Assembly: GCA_965278965.1 (NCBI GenBank)
Contig: OZ257127.1
Span: 930,001 to 994,000, forward strand
Reading direction: 5' to 3'
From: UBA10649 sp965278965
Lineage (GTDB): Bacteria; Actinomycetota; Actinomycetes; S36-B12
Length of the DNA: 64,000 bases
The translations under genes were made by a program, and so were the position numbers. Shown one piece after another: positions 49,250 to 57,888 of this stretch. Numbering within the stretch: position 1 is the stretch's first letter; each line of letters opens with the position of its first letter. A model generated the notes under the pieces. That model made no database searches. It was not told where the DNA came from and worked only from the letters and a program-made list of their open reading frames with translations.

Positions 49250-49890
49250 TCGCGGTCGTCGTCCTCGCCGGCGTGCTGGGGCTCGTCGTCGGGCTGGGCT
49301 CCCGGCGTTGGACGGATGCCGAGGCTCAGGAGTCGACACCGGCCTGGGTGCACGCCGCGATCGCGGCCTGCCTGAGTGCTGCCGCGGCCTGGCGGTTCGG
49401 GCTGTCGTGGGAGCTGCCCGCCTACCTCTACTTCGCCCTGCTGAGCGGACCGCTGACGATCATCGACCTGCGATCGCACCGGCTGCCCAACGTCCTGACC
49501 TTGTCGGCCTACCCCATCGTGGGCGTGCTGCTGGCCCTGCCCGCCATCGCCGAGGGCAGGGGCGAGGACCTCCTGCGAGCCGTGCTCGGTGGCGCGGTCG
49601 TGCTGGCGTGCTACGGCGTCCTCCACCTCGTCAACCCGGCGGGGATGGGCCTGGGCGACGTCAAGCTCGCCGGGCCGATGGGGGCGCTGCTGGGCTGGCT
49701 GTCGTGGTCGGTCGTGCTCGTCGGCGGGTTCCTGGGCTTCGCCCTCGGCGCCGTGGTCGGGATCGCGCTTCTGGTCGCGCGGCGCGCAGGACGCAAGTCC
49801 GCGCTCCCGTTCGGGCCGTTCATGCTGGCCGGGGCATGGATCGCGATCCTCGCCGCGGACCCGATCTCCGCAGCCGGCCTGCTCCCCTGA
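49246..49890 (+). CDS. Prepilin peptidase, A24 type
   Basis: 214 residues, about six membrane helices. The two catalytic aspartates of aspartyl prepilin peptidases are in TIIDLRSHRLPN and GMGLGDVKLAGP. The cytoplasmic N-terminal cysteine/methylase domain of PilD is missing, as usual for TadV/CpaA-like and many actinobacterial enzymes. It should cleave the Flp pilin encoded at 56283-56480. It is convergent with tadC, ending 28 bases away, so it closes the Tad locus from the other side. Confidence 0.92.
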   Translation: MIAVVVLAGVLGLVVGLGSRRWTDAEAQESTPAWVHAAIAACLSAAAAWRFGLSWELPAYLYFALLSGPLTIIDLRSHRLPNVLTLSAYPIVGVLLALPAIAEGRGEDLLRAVLGGAVVLACYGVLHLVNPAGMGLGDVKLAGPMGALLGWLSWSVVLVGGFLGFALGAVVGIALLVARRAGRKSALPFGPFMLAGAWIAILAADPISAAGLLP

Positions 49891-49918
49891 GCGCTCTCTC
49901 GAGGCGGCCGGAACCGGC

Positions 49919-50836
49919 CTACTGGTTGGAGAAGACCTCGGCGATGGAGAACGCGGCAGGTCCCAGGATGATGATGAACAGCGCCGGCAGGAAGCACAGC
50001 ATCAGCGGCATGAGGATCTTGACGGGCACCTTCTGTGCCTGCTCCCGCGCTCGCGAGTAGCGCTTGGCGCGCATCTCCTTCGCCTGCTCACGCAGGACCG
50101 TCGCTACGGGCACGCCGAGCTTGTCGACCTGGAGCATGGCCGAGACGAAGCGCTCGATGTCGTCCTGCTTGGTGCGCCCGGCCATCGCCGTCAACGCCTC
50201 GGCCCGCGATCGGCCGTACTGCATCTCCTGCAGGGCGATCGCGAACTCCTCGGCGACCGGACCGTTCTGGTTAGCGGCGACCTGGCCGAGGGCCGCGGCG
50301 AAGCTGAGGCCGGACTCCACGCAGAGGTTGAGCATGTCCAGAGCGTCGGGCAGGCGCTTGGCCATCTCCTGGTCCCGCTTGATGACCGTGTTGTAGGTCA
50401 GCAGGTCGGTGATGAAGAACCCGACGAGGGCGAACCCGGGGGCGGCGAGCCACGCCAGGCCGCCGCTGGCCAGGCCGAGGGCAAGGCCAAGGAGGAGACC
50501 GATCAGCCCGAACTCGACCTTGCGCACGATGACCTCGTCGACGACGGTCCCGCCGCGGGTGTCACCGGACTGGACGATGCGCGCGCCGATCTTCTCCCGC
50601 GAACGAAGCGGCACGAGCCGGTAGCCGATGGCCAGGATGGTCGTCCGGACGATGGACTCGCGCTTCTCGACCTCGGCGATGGCCTCGCTCACGTTCGCGC
50701 TGGCGTAGCCGGAGACCATGGCCAGCGAGCGACGCTTGCTGGCCTCGGCCTTGTACTGCTGCGCACGGATGCCGATGACGATGATCGCGACGAAGACAAG
50801 CGCCGACGCGATGACGGGGATCCACATGCCGCTCAT
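49919..50836 (-). CDS. tadC: Tad pilus inner-membrane protein TadC
   Basis: 305 residues. An N-terminal helix (MWIPVIASALVFVAIIVIG), further spans, a T2SF/GspF domain in the middle (PDALDMLNLCVESGLSFAAA, QEMQYGRSRAEALTAMAGR) and a C-terminal span LMPLMLCFLPALFIIILGP. With TadB it forms the membrane platform for pilus assembly. ATG 50836 shares one base with the tadB stop (TGATG). It is last gene in the leftward tad operon. Confidence 0.9.
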   Translation of the reverse strand: MSGMWIPVIASALVFVAIIVIGIRAQQYKAEASKRRSLAMVSGYASANVSEAIAEVEKRESIVRTTILAIGYRLVPLRSREKIGARIVQSGDTRGGTVVDEVIVRKVEFGLIGLLLGLALGLASGGLAWLAAPGFALVGFFITDLLTYNTVIKRDQEMAKRLPDALDMLNLCVESGLSFAAALGQVAANQNGPVAEEFAIALQEMQYGRSRAEALTAMAGRTKQDDIERFVSAMLQVDKLGVPVATVLREQAKEMRAKRYSRAREQAQKVPVKILMPLMLCFLPALFIIILGPAAFSIAEVFSNQ

Positions 50837-52791
50837 CAGACCTCGATCCGAACGATCCTGCGCATCCACAGGAAGCCGAGTGCGAACACGACGCCGATGA
50901 CGATCAGCAGGGCGATGCCGGCGGTCTTGGTCCAGAAGAAGGACACGTAGTCGCGGTTCGCCACGAGCATGTAGAGGAACAGGCCGACCGGCAGCGCGGC
51001 AAGCACCCAGCCGGAGAGCCGGCCCTCGGCCGACAGCGTCCGCACCTCGCGGCGCAGCGCGGCCCGGCCCATGACCGTCTCGGCCGCGGTCTCCAGGATG
51101 TTCGACAGGTTTCCGCCGACCTCACGCTGGATGGCGAGAGCGGTGACGGTCCAGCGCAGGTCGTCGGACTCCATGCGGTCGGCAACCCGGGTCAGCGATG
51201 CCTCGATCGACGAACCCATCTGGGTCTCGCTGAGGGCTCGGCGGATCTGGCGCGGGACCTGCCCGCGACCTTCGGCCGCCGATGAGTCCAGGGCTTGCGT
51301 GAACGACAGGCCGGAGCGCAGGGCGCTCGCGATGAGCATCAGGAAGTCCGGGAGCTGACCCTCGAACTCCTTGCGCCGCTTTGTCTCCCGGCTGTTGATG
51401 ACCATCCGGCACCCGAACCAGCCGATCAGCCCGCCGACGATCAGCCCGACCAGGATGTTGCCGGCCAGGATCGTCAGGAGCAGCACGAGTGCGAGGGTGA
51501 TGCCGAGCCGGATCACCAGCCAGCTCGCCGGTGTCAGGTTCATCTCCGCGTTGTCGAGCTTGGCCTCCATGGCCGGATAGCCCTTGCGGGTAGCCAGGTA
51601 GTTGTCCAGCGACTGCATCGGCCCGGGCTGGTTGAAATCCGGACGCTCATCGGGCCGTCCGTCACTGCCGACCCTGGTCGTGTACCAGAGGACCTGCTGC
51701 GTGCGCAGGTACGCCTTCTGCTGCCTGCGGTAGTAGGCGATGGTCAGGCCCAAGATGATGACGACGAGGCCCGCAAGAAGGGCGTACATCCACGCGGCGA
51801 ACTGGGTGTCCGTCGCGACGGGGACCTCGGGCACGGCGACGGGCGCGGTCGTCGCGACCGGCGTGGGCGCGGCGGTCGTGGACGCGAGCGACTGCACCGC
51901 CGGGAGCTGGGTCGTGCCGCGGTAGTCGGTCCCGTCAACACCGACGGTGACGATCGCGAACTTCCCGCTCGCATCGACGTTCTCCGGGACCTCGGCCTTG
52001 ACGCCGATGCGGCCGCCGAACGCCCGGGTGGCCTCCTGGAACGCCGACTTCAGACCGGTCGCATCGGTCGCGAGGAGGTAGCCGCCGCCGCTGGCCGTCG
52101 TGACGGACTTCAGGATGTCCGCCTGCTGCACGTTGGGCAGGAGGGCGACCACGTCCACCGGCACCGCGGCCGAGGACACGCGGTCGGTCACGTCCTGCAA
52201 GGTGGCGGCACTCGCCGTGTCGCCACCATCGCTGAGGAGGAGGACGCGGCCACCCTCCTCGCCCGTGACCTGGTCGAGCCCGGTCATCAGCCCGTCGTAG
52301 AGGGCGGTCTTCTGCCCCGCCTTGACGTTCTGGATCGCGGCGGCCACGGCGGCCCGGTCGGCGGTCGGCTTGATGCCCACCTGGACGTCGTCGTTGAACG
52401 TGACGAGTCCGACCTTCACGTCCGGCGGCAGCGCCTTCACGTACTCCTGGGCGGCTTCGCGCGCCGCCGCGAGCCGCTCGCCCCGCATCGACCCGCTGAC
52501 GTCGAGGACGAGGACGACCTCACGTGCCGTGGGGATGTCCAAGATCGGGCGCGCAGTGGAAGGCACCTCCTCGCCGCTGATGACGACCGACGACGTGACC
52601 TTCGACGTGGCGTCCGCCGTGACGGCCGAGTCGAGGAAGACCACGAGGTCCACGGTGCGCCCGTCGACGCCGGCGACCTGGACCGAGCGGGCGTCGTCGG
52701 CGCGCGCGGGAGCCGCGAGCGCGAGGACCGACGCCAGCAGGGCGACGAGGACAGCCAGCGGCAGCCGAGACCGGGTCGTCACTTGGACCAT
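50836..52791 (-). CDS. tadB: VWA domain fused to TadB (T2SF) platform protein
   Basis: 651 residues. Signal peptide (LPLAVLVALLASVLALA, cleavage near ARA-D), then an extracellular von Willebrand A domain with complete MIDAS text (VLDVSGSMRGER about 94-105, later TALYDGL and LLLSDGGDT). A Thr/Pro/Val linker leads to a membrane span (AWMYALLAGLVVIILGLTI), and a T2SF domain (LPDFLMLIASALRSGLSFTQ, QREVGGNLSNILETAAETV) with C-terminal spans. The TadB part begins near residue 440. An adhesive or sensory VWA head tied to the pilus motor is unusual compared with standard TadB. Its first 13 bases overlap the end of tadA. Confidence 0.9.
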   Translation of the reverse strand: MVQVTTRSRLPLAVLVALLASVLALAAPARADDARSVQVAGVDGRTVDLVVFLDSAVTADATSKVTSSVVISGEEVPSTARPILDIPTAREVVLVLDVSGSMRGERLAAAREAAQEYVKALPPDVKVGLVTFNDDVQVGIKPTADRAAVAAAIQNVKAGQKTALYDGLMTGLDQVTGEEGGRVLLLSDGGDTASAATLQDVTDRVSSAAVPVDVVALLPNVQQADILKSVTTASGGGYLLATDATGLKSAFQEATRAFGGRIGVKAEVPENVDASGKFAIVTVGVDGTDYRGTTQLPAVQSLASTTAAPTPVATTAPVAVPEVPVATDTQFAAWMYALLAGLVVIILGLTIAYYRRQQKAYLRTQQVLWYTTRVGSDGRPDERPDFNQPGPMQSLDNYLATRKGYPAMEAKLDNAEMNLTPASWLVIRLGITLALVLLLTILAGNILVGLIVGGLIGWFGCRMVINSRETKRRKEFEGQLPDFLMLIASALRSGLSFTQALDSSAAEGRGQVPRQIRRALSETQMGSSIEASLTRVADRMESDDLRWTVTALAIQREVGGNLSNILETAAETVMGRAALRREVRTLSAEGRLSGWVLAALPVGLFLYMLVANRDYVSFFWTKTAGIALLIVIGVVFALGFLWMRRIVRIEV

Positions 52792-54137
52792 GGCAGCCGG
52801 AAGTTCTCGTGGGACAGGTTCACACCGTGGTCGAGCAGGGTGTCCATGCAGGACGGGGTGATGCCGGTGGGCACGAGCTTGCCCATCGTCTGCCCACGGT
52901 CCTCGGCGTTGTAGTCGAACACGAAGAGGTCCTGCATGAGGATGGTGTCGCCCTCGAGGCCGGTGATCTCCGAGATCTGGGTGACGTGACGCGAGCCGTC
53001 ACGCATACGTGCCTGCTGAACGACGACGTTGATCGCGGACGCGATCTGCTCGCGGATGACGCGGACCGGCAGGTCCATGCCCGCCATGAGCACCATGGTC
53101 TCGATCCGGCTGAGCGCGTCGCGCGGGGTGTTCGCGTGCACTGTCGACAGGGAGCCGTCATGGCCGGTGTTCATCGCCTGCAGCATGTCGAGGGCCGCGG
53201 CGTCGCGGACCTCGCCGACGATGATGCGGTCGGGGCGCATTCGCAGGGTGTTGCGGACGAGGTCGCGGATCGTGATCTGGCCGTGGCCCTCGACGTTCGC
53301 CGGGCGCGACTCCATCCGCAGGACGTGCGGCTGCCCGAGCTGAAGCTCGGCGGCGTCCTCGACCGTGACGATGCGTTCGTCGTCGGGGATGAAGCTGGAC
53401 ATGACATTGAGGGTCGTCGTCTTGCCCGAGCCGGTACCGCCGCTGATCAGGATGTTCAGGCGCCCGCGCACGAACGCTTCGACGACATCAGTGGCCTGAC
53501 GGGACAGCGTCCCCATCGTCACGAGGTCCTTGGCGGTGAACGGATCCTTGGAGAACTTTCGGATGGTCAGCGAGCAGCCGTCGAGCGCGATCGGCGGGAG
53601 CACCGCGTTCACGCGGCTGCCGTCGGGCAGGCGGGCGTCCACCATCGGGCTGGCCTCGTCGATACGCCGGCCGACACGGGAGACGATGCGGTCAATCGTG
53701 CGCCGCAGGTGATCCTCGTCGGAGAACCGGAGATCGGTGGGGAACAACTTGCCGCCACGCTCGATGAAGATCGCATCGGCTCGGTTCACCATGATCTCGG
53801 TGATCTCCGGGTCGCGCAGGAGCGGCTCCAGCGGTCCGTTGCCGAGGATGTCGTCGATGATCTCCTGCGAGATGCGGGCGCGGTCGACGGTCGACAGCGG
53901 CTTCTTCGACTTCGCCAGGACCGTCTGGATCGCGTTGAAGACGTTCTCCTCGAGAACGCGCTGCTCCATCTGGCCCGCGTACGCCTGCTGCCCGAGGGCC
54001 TGCAGGAGCTGGTCGTGGACGTCATGCTTCAGCGTGGCGTACTCGTCGCGGGCGATCGAGGAGCGCTTGCCGGTCGCCGCAGGGATCGAACGCGACGTCG
54101 GGGGGCTGACGCTGTTCAGACGCTCGGCCAGGCCCAT
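52779..54137 (-). CDS. tadA: Tad pilus secretion ATPase TadA/CpaF
   Basis: 452 residues. N-terminal helical domain (LGNGPLEPLLRDPEITEIMV), Walker A SGGTGSGKTTTLNVM, Asp box and Walker B (IIVGEVRDAAALDMLQAMNT), His box GHDGSLSTVHANTP. This hexameric ATPase powers Flp pilin assembly through the TadB/TadC platform. ATG 54137 comes one base after the tadZ stop, with AAGAGGAG inside the end of tadZ. Length and motif order are as in the family. Confidence 0.95.
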   Translation of the reverse strand: MGLAERLNSVSPPTSRSIPAATGKRSSIARDEYATLKHDVHDQLLQALGQQAYAGQMEQRVLEENVFNAIQTVLAKSKKPLSTVDRARISQEIIDDILGNGPLEPLLRDPEITEIMVNRADAIFIERGGKLFPTDLRFSDEDHLRRTIDRIVSRVGRRIDEASPMVDARLPDGSRVNAVLPPIALDGCSLTIRKFSKDPFTAKDLVTMGTLSRQATDVVEAFVRGRLNILISGGTGSGKTTTLNVMSSFIPDDERIVTVEDAAELQLGQPHVLRMESRPANVEGHGQITIRDLVRNTLRMRPDRIIVGEVRDAAALDMLQAMNTGHDGSLSTVHANTPRDALSRIETMVLMAGMDLPVRVIREQIASAINVVVQQARMRDGSRHVTQISEITGLEGDTILMQDLFVFDYNAEDRGQTMGKLVPTGITPSCMDTLLDHGVNLSHENFRLPWSK

Positions 54138-54138
54138 G

Positions 54139-55317
54139 TCAGCTCCTCTTGAACAGCGACTTCTTCGCCGGCTTGGCCGCGACCGTCGCCTTGCCCGGGT
54201 TCGTTGCGCGACGCTGCTTCGCGGCCAGCTCGAAGAACGCCTTCGCGACCGCATGCCGCGGGTTCGCCTCGACGACCGTGACGCCTTCGTTCAGCCGCGC
54301 CGGCACCTCGACGCTGGAGGGGATCTCGACCGAGATCGGGACTCCGACAGTCCGCTCGACGTCGGCGGCGGTCAGACCCACGCGCGAACCACCGCGGTTC
54401 AGCACGACGTTCCACTTGGTCCGCGGGAAGCCGAGGTTGTCCAGGGTGTCCAACGTGACCTTGAGGTTCTTCAGGGCCGGCATGTCCAGCGTCGTCAGCA
54501 GGATGTAGGAGTCGGCCATGTCGAAGGTTTTCAGGATGACGTCGGTGAACGCCGGCGGCGCGTCGACGACGACGTAGTCGTACATCTCCGACAGCACCCG
54601 CAGGATCTCGCCGGCGAGGGCAGCCGACACGAACTCGGCGTCGGCCGGCTTCGTCGGGGCGAGGAGGCAGTCCAGGTGCGCCTTGTAGGGCACGACGAGC
54701 GAGGCGAGCGCACGCTCGTCGAGGCCGCCCTGCATGCCGAGCGCGTCACTGATGGTCTTGGTCGGGTCGAGCTGCAGGGCGATGGCGATGTCGCCGGTCT
54801 CCAGGTCGAAGTCCACGAGGCAGACGGACGATCCCTCGCCCTCGAGGCTGAGCGCGGCCGCGAGGTTGGACGACACCGTTGTCTTGCCGCAGCCGCCCTT
54901 GGAGGAGAAGACGACGATGATCTTGCCGCGCCGCCCCTCGAGGTCGCCGCTCTCGACGTTCCGCAGCTGCTCGGAGACCGCCATCGACCGCTTGCAGGCC
55001 CCGACCAGGGTCTCCACGTCGTCGGCGAGCACCACCTCGCGGATGCCGGCACGCAGGGCTTCCGACATCGTCGAGACCTCCATGCGCCGACGCAGGAGCA
55101 CGACGCCCAGGAACGGCCGGCGAAGCCGGTAGGTCTCGGCCACCTCGGTAGCGACGGCCATCGAGACGTCCGGCCCGACGACGATGAGGTCCTCGTCGGG
55201 GTGGTTGTCGAGGTAGGCGTCCAGCTTCTGCGCGGTCTCGACCACCACGACGTCGTCCGCCAGGGTGAAGCGGAAACGATCGGCGTCGCGGTCAGTGTCG
55301 CCTAGGACAACAGGCAC
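54139..55317 (-). CDS. tadZ: TadZ/CpaE-type localisation ATPase
   Basis: 392 residues. N-terminal receiver-like domain (about 1-120; DLIVVGPDVSMAVATEVAE, RPFLGVVLLRR) that lacks a clear phospho-acceptor pattern, then a MinD/ParA-like ATPase with FSSKGGCGKTTV and deviant Walker follow-ups CLVDFDLETGD and YDYVVVDAPPAF. TadZ places the Tad machine at a cell pole. C-terminal tail is Lys-rich (KPAKKSLFKRS). GTG start 55317 with AGAGGGGG upstream; cpaB ends 12 bases before. Confidence 0.9.
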   Translation of the reverse strand: MPVVLGDTDRDADRFRFTLADDVVVVETAQKLDAYLDNHPDEDLIVVGPDVSMAVATEVAETYRLRRPFLGVVLLRRRMEVSTMSEALRAGIREVVLADDVETLVGACKRSMAVSEQLRNVESGDLEGRRGKIIVVFSSKGGCGKTTVSSNLAAALSLEGEGSSVCLVDFDLETGDIAIALQLDPTKTISDALGMQGGLDERALASLVVPYKAHLDCLLAPTKPADAEFVSAALAGEILRVLSEMYDYVVVDAPPAFTDVILKTFDMADSYILLTTLDMPALKNLKVTLDTLDNLGFPRTKWNVVLNRGGSRVGLTAADVERTVGVPISVEIPSSVEVPARLNEGVTVVEANPRHAVAKAFFELAAKQRRATNPGKATVAAKPAKKSLFKRS

Positions 55318-55329
55318 GTCTTGCCCCCT

Positions 55330-56058
55330 CTAGTCGAACAGGTTGCCATCGGTGGTGCCCCCGCTCGTCTGGATCTGCGTGCCTTCGCCGAGCAGACCGA
55401 GGTAGAGGGAGCCGGACTGGCTCGCGTAGATGACCTTCTCCGCATCAGCCTGGGTCAGGGCGAGGGTCAGGAGGGCGGAGGGCGCCTGCGCGCCAGCTGA
55501 GCCGTCCGGGTTCGTGACGGTCGAGGAGGTCGTCGCGTCACCGACGGCGATCACGGTGACGTTCGGCAGCAGCACACGGGTGACGGTGCCGCCCCCCTCA
55601 CCGCCGGCATAGGTATCGAACATGACGACCTGGGAGCCGGGGCGGACGAAGTTGCCGACGCGCTGCGGGTCGCCCAGGGTGATCGCGATGGCGATCATGC
55701 CGTCGGGGACCGGAACCGCCTCGACCTGGGGCAGCTCGGCGACGAAGTTGCTCGTCAGCAGGATCTGGCCGGGGTTGACCGTCGTCAATGCGACGAGGGC
55801 GGTGTTCTCGGGGGTGACCGCCGAGATCGCGCCGGTGGGCGCCATCGTGGAGGGGACCTGGGTGGACTCGACGAGCCCGCCGGCCACGGCATCGCCCAGG
55901 GGCAGGCCCACCGGGATCGTGCCGGTCGTGACGAGGACGGCCACGGGCTGCTGCTCGTCAAGGACGCGCTGCTCGGCGCCACGCGTGTAGAAGAAGACGA
56001 TGCCGGCCGCGATGACCGCGAGGATCACCGCGAGGATGATCGGCAGCACTCTTTTCAT
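55330..56058 (-). CDS. cpaB: Flp pilus assembly protein CpaB/RcpC
   Basis: 242 residues. N-terminal membrane anchor (VLPIILAVILAVIAAGIVFF), then a SAF-like domain (VAVLVTTGTIPVGLPLGDAV, NPGQILLTSNFV) and a RcpC-like beta region with PDGMIAIAITLGDPQRVGN and VRPGSQVVMFDTY. In diderms it works with the secretin; in this monoderm-type locus no secretin is present, so it may guide the pilus through the cell wall. Starts the tad operon behind the flp terminator. Confidence 0.9.
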   Translation of the reverse strand: MKRVLPIILAVILAVIAAGIVFFYTRGAEQRVLDEQQPVAVLVTTGTIPVGLPLGDAVAGGLVESTQVPSTMAPTGAISAVTPENTALVALTTVNPGQILLTSNFVAELPQVEAVPVPDGMIAIAITLGDPQRVGNFVRPGSQVVMFDTYAGGEGGGTVTRVLLPNVTVIAVGDATTSSTVTNPDGSAGAQAPSALLTLALTQADAEKVIYASQSGSLYLGLLGEGTQIQTSGGTTDGNLFD

Positions 56059-56226
56059 GGGCCCACCCTATCCACGTATGTCGCATTCATGTGGTTTCGT
56101 GCCACGACGCGGTTCGCGAGCGACACCGTAGCCGCCCCTCGTCGAGATCGGCACTCGCATCGCCGACAGCGCAGTGCTGCGGGGGAACACACCGAGCGTG
56201 CTCCGCCGCCGGAACCACCGGAGTAA

Positions 56227-56274
56227 ACGACGACCGCGGTGGCCGGCCAGATGAGGCCGGCCACCGCGGTCGTC
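56227..56274 (-). terminator. 21-bp perfect hairpin downstream of flp
   Basis: 56227-56247 (CGACGACCGCGGTGGCCGGC plus C) pairs with 56254-56274 around the 6-base loop AGATGA. In the direction of transcription it begins 8 bases after the flp stop and is followed by a short TTTACT. It separates the abundant pilin mRNA from cpaB and the machinery genes; read-through could still supply them. Confidence 0.85.
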
Positions 56275-56282
56275 GCGATGGA

Positions 56283-56480
56283 TCAGGTCGGGATCGCGGT
56301 CGCGGCCTTGTTGAAGATGCCGCTGAGGCGGCCACCGAGCAGGACGACGGCGACGATGATCACGACGGCGATCAGCGCGACGATCAGGCCGTACTCGACG
56401 GCGGTGGCGCCGCGGTCGCGGGACAGCTCTTCCTTCTTCTGCAGCATGAGGATGTGTGCCTTCATGGCGAGGGTCTTCAT
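56283..56480 (-). CDS. flp: Flp-type IVb pilin
   Basis: 65 residues. Long leader of 24 residues (KKEELSRDRG just before the cut), prepilin cleavage site G|ATAVEYGL with the Glu-5/Tyr-6 pair of Flp pilins, then the hydrophobic helix IVALIAVVIIVAVVLLG and a short polar tail. It is the major subunit of the tight-adherence pilus. It needs the peptidase encoded at 49246-49890. ATG 56480 has GGGAG 12 bases upstream; an inner ATG at 56465 is possible. Confidence 0.95.
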   Translation of the reverse strand: MKTLAMKAHILMLQKKEELSRDRGATAVEYGLIVALIAVVIIVAVVLLGGRLSGIFNKAATAIPT

Positions 56481-56794
56481 CTGGTTCTCACTCCCTGGTT
56501 GAGGCGGCCCTGGCGGGCACCTGCGCGATTATTGTGCCGATCCTGCCCAAATCAGCGGATTTGCGCCGAATCGTTGTGAATTCCTGGTTACAAGGTGCCC
56601 GTGGGAGTCGTCGCCGTGATCGCCATGCGCGCGTCCCCCTTCGTGCAGCATTCGTACATCCGTGCGTGGAACTTCTCGTCCTGCCGAGCATGGATCTGTG
56701 CATTGAACGTGGTGCAGATCGTCGGCCCGATTCCTCACGTTTGCCTCTCGGTGCACTCCCGATCAGCGCTCACGTGAGTTCACGCCGGACCTGG
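56481..56794. promoter_or_regulatory. Region upstream of flp
   Basis: 314 bases between the flp start and the end of the GGDEF gene, AT-richer than the neighbours. It should hold the flp promoter on the minus strand; candidate elements include TTGTAACC and CACAATAATC, but no convincing -35/-10 pair at ideal spacing. A palindrome CAAATC-AGCG-GATTTG lies at 56548-56563 and may be a regulator site. No coding frame looked real. Confidence 0.4.
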
Positions 56795-57679
56795 CTACTG
56801 CGAGCCCTCCGGGGTGGCGGCCGCCGTGGGGCCGTCCACGACCACCCGGCTGCGACCCCCGCTCTTGGCGGCGTACAGCGCCTTGCCGGCGCGGGAGATG
56901 ACGTCCTCGAGCTCCTGGCCCGGGGCCCACAGCGCCGCGCCGACCGACACGGTGGCCGGGATCGGGCCGACGGTGGTGCGGATGGGGTGGCCGTTGATCG
57001 AGGCGACCACGCGCTCGAGCGCCGGGCGGGCCGCGTCCTGGTCGGCCACGATCGCCATGAGGAACTCGTCGCCGTCCCAGCGGGCGACCGTGTCGTGCGA
57101 GGGCAGGGCATGGCGTAGGCGGCCGGCGATGGCCTGGAGGAACTCGTCGCCCACGTCGCTGCCGTACTGCTCATTGACGTTCTTGAACAGGTCGCAGTCC
57201 AAGAACGCGACGACCCGCTCGCCTTCGAGGTTTCGCGGGCCGAGCGCGCGGATCGCGCCGCGACGGTTCAGCAGGCCCGTCATGGAATCCGTGTCGGCCT
57301 GGGTCTGCAGCTGGAACTGCATCGACTTGCGCCGCTCCGGGGCGGCAGGTGCCGAGGCGATCTCACTCACGCGGAACCGGCTGGCGATGACGGCGATGGC
57401 GGCGAAGACGATGAGGCCCACGAGGGGGGCCACCGTGTCCTGACCGGCCTCGTCGGTGTCGAGGAACGTCAGGATCAGGCCCGCGACGAAGGCGACGACG
57501 GCCACGAGCGCGGTGAACGGGATCGTGGCGAACACAGCCGAGAGCATCGGCACCGCAGCCATCATCGCGACGTAGATCGAGTGCTCGCCGGTGGCGATCC
57601 CGAGGGCGAACACCACCACGAGCACGACGAGGGGCAGGACGACCCCCTGCGTCACTTCGGTCTTACGGCTGCTGTCCAC
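56795..57679 (-). CDS. Membrane GGDEF-domain diguanylate cyclase (DGDEF variant)
   Basis: 294 residues. Five or so membrane helices in residues 12-115 (LPLVVLVVVFALGIATG, AVFATIPFTALVAVVAFVAG, LVGLIVFAAIAVIASRF), then a GGDEF domain from about 135 (TDSMTGLLNRRGAIRAL, FLDCDLFKNVNEQYG). The signature reads RWDGDEFLMA, i.e. DGDEF instead of GGDEF: the two catalytic acidic residues remain but the first Gly is Asp. It would make cyclic-di-GMP if active. GTG 57679 with GAGGGAG upstream. It precedes the pilus locus on the same strand, with c-di-GMP control of pili as a natural guess. Confidence 0.85.
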   Translation of the reverse strand: MDSSRKTEVTQGVVLPLVVLVVVFALGIATGEHSIYVAMMAAVPMLSAVFATIPFTALVAVVAFVAGLILTFLDTDEAGQDTVAPLVGLIVFAAIAVIASRFRVSEIASAPAAPERRKSMQFQLQTQADTDSMTGLLNRRGAIRALGPRNLEGERVVAFLDCDLFKNVNEQYGSDVGDEFLQAIAGRLRHALPSHDTVARWDGDEFLMAIVADQDAARPALERVVASINGHPIRTTVGPIPATVSVGAALWAPGQELEDVISRAGKALYAAKSGGRSRVVVDGPTAAATPEGSQ

Positions 57680-57888
57680 GACACTCCCTCGTCGATCGTC
57701 GCCGGTCCTGGTCCGGACTGGTCCCGCCGGGCGGTCGCGCGGGAGTCTACGCCCGAATAGTGCCGATTCGCGCCGAACTTGTCGCCTGACCCGCCGGAGC
57801 GCTGCCGGGCCGGACACGTGACCTTCGTCCCGATCCCTGGGGCCGGACTCCTGTGGTCCTCGACGCCGCGTCACGTCATGCTTGTTGC
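57680..57888. other. Divergent intergenic region
   Basis: 209 bases between divergent GGDEF and universal-stress-protein genes; it must carry both promoters. I saw no clear box pair or strong palindrome. Confidence 0.35.
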
